Below the pieces are notes generated by a model, which saw nothing but the letters and a program-made list of their open reading frames with translations, made no database searches and had not been told where the DNA came from. From assembly GCF_019511665.1 (NCBI RefSeq), contig NZ_JAEUAW010000006.1, positions 62,001-126,000 of the forward strand: a stretch of 64,000 nt of DNA, given 5' to 3'. Within the stretch, counting starts at the first letter, position 1. Every line of letters begins with the position of its first letter. This DNA comes from Microbacterium jejuense (GTDB lineage: Bacteria; Actinomycetota; Actinomycetes; Actinomycetales; Microbacteriaceae). The translations under genes were made by a program, and so were the position numbers. Shown here piece after piece: positions 61,703-64,000 of this stretch.

Positions 61703-63366
61703 GCCGGGCCTCCTTCCGGGGCGGTCGCGGGCAGCTTCACGACGAACGTCGACCCGACGCCGACGGCGCTGTGCAGGCCGAGCTCCCCGCCGTGTGCACG
61801 CACGATGTCACGCGTGATGGCCAGGCCGAGCCCCGTGCCGGCGCGGCGGTCCGTGCCGGCCTTGTAGTAGCGCGCGAACAGCCGCGAGCGGTCGGCCTCC
61901 GAGATGCCGACGCCCGTGTCGCGCACGAGCACCCAGCTCGAGGTCCCGTCGCTCGTGGTGCCCACGTACACGGTGCCGCCGTCCTTGTTGTAGGCGATCG
62001 CGTTCGAGACGAGGTTGTCGACCACCTGGCGCAGCCGCAGGGCGTCGGCCCATGCCGTCGCGGGCTCCAGGCCCGTCACGTCGATCGTGATCGCGCGCGC
62101 GGCAGCGCTCGTCACCGCGTCGGCCGCGGCGGAGCGGACGAGCAGCTGGAGGTCGAGCAGCCGCGGCACGAGCGACGCCTCGACGGCCGACGGCGAAGAG
62201 CTCGACGCGGTCAGGATGTCGGCGACGATGCGCAGCAGCCGCTCCGCGTTGCGCTCGGCGACGTCGAGGCCCTCGCGCACCGTCGCCGGGGTGTCGGGGT
62301 CCTCGATCGCGAGGTCGAGATAGCCGAGGATCGACGTCAGCGGCGTGCGCAGCTCGTGCGACACCGAGGCGACGAGGTCGTCGCGCGCCCGCAGCGCCGT
62401 GAGCTCTGCGGTGACGTCGCGCGAGACGACGATGGCGCCGGCGTCCTCGCCGTCGGGATCGATGATCCGCCGCACCGTGATGGTGAGCGCCCGGCGCGGC
62501 CCCGGCTCGACGCCGAACCACACCACCTGGTCGTCGAACGCCTCGCCCCGTCGCGCGCGCTCCAGCGGCAGCTCGGCGGCCGGGAGCGGCGTCGTCCCGT
62601 CGTCGCGGAACGCGGCCACCTCGGCCGTGTCGTCCGGCTCCAGTCCCTGCTGCAGCCTGCCGTGCGCCTCGTTGGTCACCGAGACGCGGCCGTCGGGCGT
62701 GATGCGCACCACGCCGAAGTCGACGGCGTCGAGCACCTCGGTGACGACCTGCTCCTGTCGCCGGGTGCGGTCCAGGATGCTGCGCAGCAGCTGGGACTGC
62801 TTGGCCAGCAGCGTGCGCTGGGCGTCCGATCGCCGGGCGTTCAGGTGGCTCGTGGTGGCCACCGCGATCAGCACGAGCGGCAGCAGGAAGGTGCGGTAGG
62901 TGACCTCGGTGGCGTTCTGCACCGTCAGCACGCTGATGACACCGGCGATCGCGACGATCACCCCGAACAGGCCGAGCAGCCCGAAGCCGCCGGCGAGCCA
63001 CGTCGTCGGGAAGATCCACAGGAGCCCGAGCACCGAGTCCGGCGCCGCGATCTGCATGATCGTGATGGCGAGGATGTCGACGGCCGGGACGACGGCGACC
63101 CATCCGTACGGCAGTCGGTTCCACGGCACCACGAGCGTGGCGGCCGTGACGGCGACGATCACCACGAGGCCCACGAAGAACATGACGGTGTCGCCGTGGA
63201 ACGGCCCGAGCACGACGAGCACCCCCAGCACGAACACGACCGCGGCGAGCAGCAGCTGGTTGAGGGTGGCGGTGCGTCCGCGCGTGCGGTCCGCGGTGTC
63301 GGGCGCCGAGCGCGGGCGCGACCGCGGTGCGGACCTTCCCGTTTCCCCCGGCGTCGCGGCGCTCAC
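61699..63366 (-). CDS. Sensor histidine kinase with PAS domain
   Basis: A 555-residue kinase. Five or six membrane helices (about 36-172), a PAS domain (about 205-325), HisKA with phospho-acceptor H337 in SVSHELRTPL, and HATPase_c with NLVSNAIAYNKDGG near 443, RDTGVGIS and GTGLGLAIT. GTG start is leaderless (TACGTT, 6 nt). Probable partner of the convergent OmpR-type regulator; cotranscribed with the degenerate GGDEF protein. Confidence 0.93.
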   Translation of the reverse strand: MSAATPGETGRSAPRSRPRSAPDTADRTRGRTATLNQLLLAAVVFVLGVLVVLGPFHGDTVMFFVGLVVIVAVTAATLVVPWNRLPYGWVAVVPAVDILAITIMQIAAPDSVLGLLWIFPTTWLAGGFGLLGLFGVIVAIAGVISVLTVQNATEVTYRTFLLPLVLIAVATTSHLNARRSDAQRTLLAKQSQLLRSILDRTRRQEQVVTEVLDAVDFGVVRITPDGRVSVTNEAHGRLQQGLEPDDTAEVAAFRDDGTTPLPAAELPLERARRGEAFDDQVVWFGVEPGPRRALTITVRRIIDPDGEDAGAIVVSRDVTAELTALRARDDLVASVSHELRTPLTSILGYLDLAIEDPDTPATVREGLDVAERNAERLLRIVADILTASSSSPSAVEASLVPRLLDLQLLVRSAAADAVTSAAARAITIDVTGLEPATAWADALRLRQVVDNLVSNAIAYNKDGGTVYVGTTSDGTSSWVLVRDTGVGISEADRSRLFARYYKAGTDRRAGTGLGLAITRDIVRAHGGELGLHSAVGVGSTFVVKLPATAPEGGPA

Positions 63367-63372
63367 ACTGTG

Positions 63373-63378
63373 AACGTA
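63373..63378 (-). promoter_or_regulatory. Leaderless -10 of the PAS histidine kinase
   Basis: TACGTT on the minus strand, 6 nt, GTG at 63366. Confidence 0.5.
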
Positions 63379-63422
63379 ATGGATGCCGCGCCGCGACGCG
63401 AAGGACCGACCGAGGTGGCCGT

Positions 63423-63449
63423 GGCCGGCGCAGACGGCCGGCGCCGGCC
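63423..63449 (-). terminator. Hairpin after the right-edge gene
   Basis: Perfect 9-bp stem GGCCGGCGC/GCGCCGGCC, 4 nt past the stop of the partial gene. No U-tract. Confidence 0.45.
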
Positions 63450-63453
63450 GGGA

Positions 63454-64000
63454 TCAGAACCCGAAGTCGCCGAAGTCGCCGAATCCGCCCGCGTCCGCCG
63501 CGCCGGCATCGCCCCAGCCGCCGTCCGCCGATCCGGCGTCGACAGCCGTGTCGGCGCCGCTGTCGCCGCCGTCGGCCGAACCGTCCTGGTACCCCTGGTC
63601 GTACGCGAATGACGGCGCGAGGAACGAACTCACGAGCGCCGAGCCGATGACGTAGCCGACCACGGTGCCGAGGATGGACGAGCCCAGCATCGAGCCGAAC
63701 GACGGGCCCTGACGCTGCGGTCCGAGCGTGCGCTCCATGAACCCCGGGTTGAGGTACTCCGCGCGCGTCGCGGCGCGGGCCATCGACTGCGGGTCGCTCG
63801 AGCGCGGCTGCTCGGCGGGCGGAAGTCCTGCCGAGAGCTCGGCGAGCACCTGCTGTCGCTGCGGCTCGGTGAGCTTCGAGAATGCTTCGGCATGCACCTG
63901 CTCGATCGTCTCGGGCGGTGCGGTGCGTAAGAGGTAGCGATAGCGCTCGATCGCCACCTCGTCTTCGCTGCGCGGCGGCTGCGCGCCGGGAGCAGGGCGG
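63454..64000 (-). CDS. Membrane protein with Gly/Asp/Phe tail (family member B), 5' end outside window
   Basis: About 181 residues are visible; the frame stays open to the edge of the window (PAPGAQPPRSEDEVAIERY ...), so the start lies outside. N-terminal helical domain (IERYRYLLRTAPPETIEQV, HAEAFSKLTEPQRQ), a hydrophobic segment (LGSSILGTVVGYVIGSALV) and a tail of Asp/Gly/Ala ending FGDFGDFGF. Same architecture as the gene at 58069-58731, hence a paralog. Function unknown. A GTG at 63957 could be read as a start but would cut the conserved domain. Confidence 0.75.
   Translation of the reverse strand, partial: RPAPGAQPPRSEDEVAIERYRYLLRTAPPETIEQVHAEAFSKLTEPQRQQVLAELSAGLPPAEQPRSSDPQSMARAATRAEYLNPGFMERTLGPQRQGPSFGSMLGSSILGTVVGYVIGSALVSSFLAPSFAYDQGYQDGSADGGDSGADTAVDAGSADGGWGDAGAADAGGFGDFGDFGF

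Overview
The window is a high-GC (about 70 percent G+C by eye), densely packed chromosomal segment of an actinobacterium. Gene content and order point to Microbacteriaceae, most likely Microbacterium or a close relative: sufBD-Rieske-sufC-sufT next to ctaA, ctaB divergent from tkt-tal-pgi-zwf-opcA-pgl, and uvrA-uvrC-rapZ-whiA followed by sodA-gap-pgk-tpiA-secG-rbpA. The assignment rests on recalled family and synteny knowledge, not on a search. I see no prophage, IS element, CRISPR array, rRNA or tRNA. Nearly everything is chromosomal core; the only clearly variable stretch is about 23.7-27.3 kb.

Layout. 0-5 kb: ribosomal protein bL31 with a candidate leader, an ABC ATPase, divergent glgA(glgM)/glgC for ADP-glucose metabolism, serB and an esterase-like hydrolase. 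5-10 kb: a FabG-like reductase, small membrane proteins, SURF1 and an ABC-F protein. 9.9-14.7 kb: dedA with a NarL-type two-component pair, an acyltransferase-3 membrane protein and bioY. 14.8-18.3 kb: a siderophore-interacting protein behind an IdeR/DtxR-like box, and a malY-MFS operon. 18.4-23.7 kb: iron-sulfur assembly (suf) and heme A synthase. 23.7-27.3 kb: accessory insert with a small membrane protein, a lower-GC lipoprotein/PKD-like pair and an ECF42-type sigma factor with its YciI/DGPF partner. 27.3-36.8 kb: heme O synthase, then the pentose phosphate operon. 36.9-48.4 kb (all minus strand): rbpA, secG, triose-phosphate glycolysis, sodA, whiA, rapZ, uvrC, uvrA. 48.4-52.5 kb: a DUF4129/MoxR/DUF58 membrane operon. 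52.6-64 kb: a secreted 5'-nucleotidase, an OhrR-like regulator divergent from a small zinc-ribbon protein, uvrB, coaE, an OmpR-type response regulator, a histidine kinase cotranscribed with a degenerate GGDEF protein, and two members of a paralogous family with Gly-rich tails.

How the genes work together. Iron and redox are recurring themes: iron-controlled siderophore reductase, SUF assembly, heme O/A synthesis and SURF1 for cytochrome oxidase, superoxide dismutase and an OhrR-type thiol sensor. Central carbon metabolism is covered by the complete oxidative and non-oxidative pentose phosphate set with pgi, plus gap, pgk and tpiA. DNA excision repair is represented by uvrA, uvrB and uvrC.

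Regulation. At least fifteen genes carry a TANNNT hexamer exactly 6 or 7 nt before an ATG or GTG, the signature of leaderless transcripts, and this settles several starts. Specific operator candidates include an IdeR box, a TGTCGA-N18-CGTC promoter fitting ECF42, a three-copy 11-bp direct repeat before the OmpR-type regulator, and an inverted repeat shared by the divergent ohrR-like and zinc-ribbon promoters. The heptamer GGATGCC/GGCATCC is over-represented and recurs as inverted pairs inside terminators. No wholly new defence or mobile system is evident; the best candidates for novelty are in the findings.
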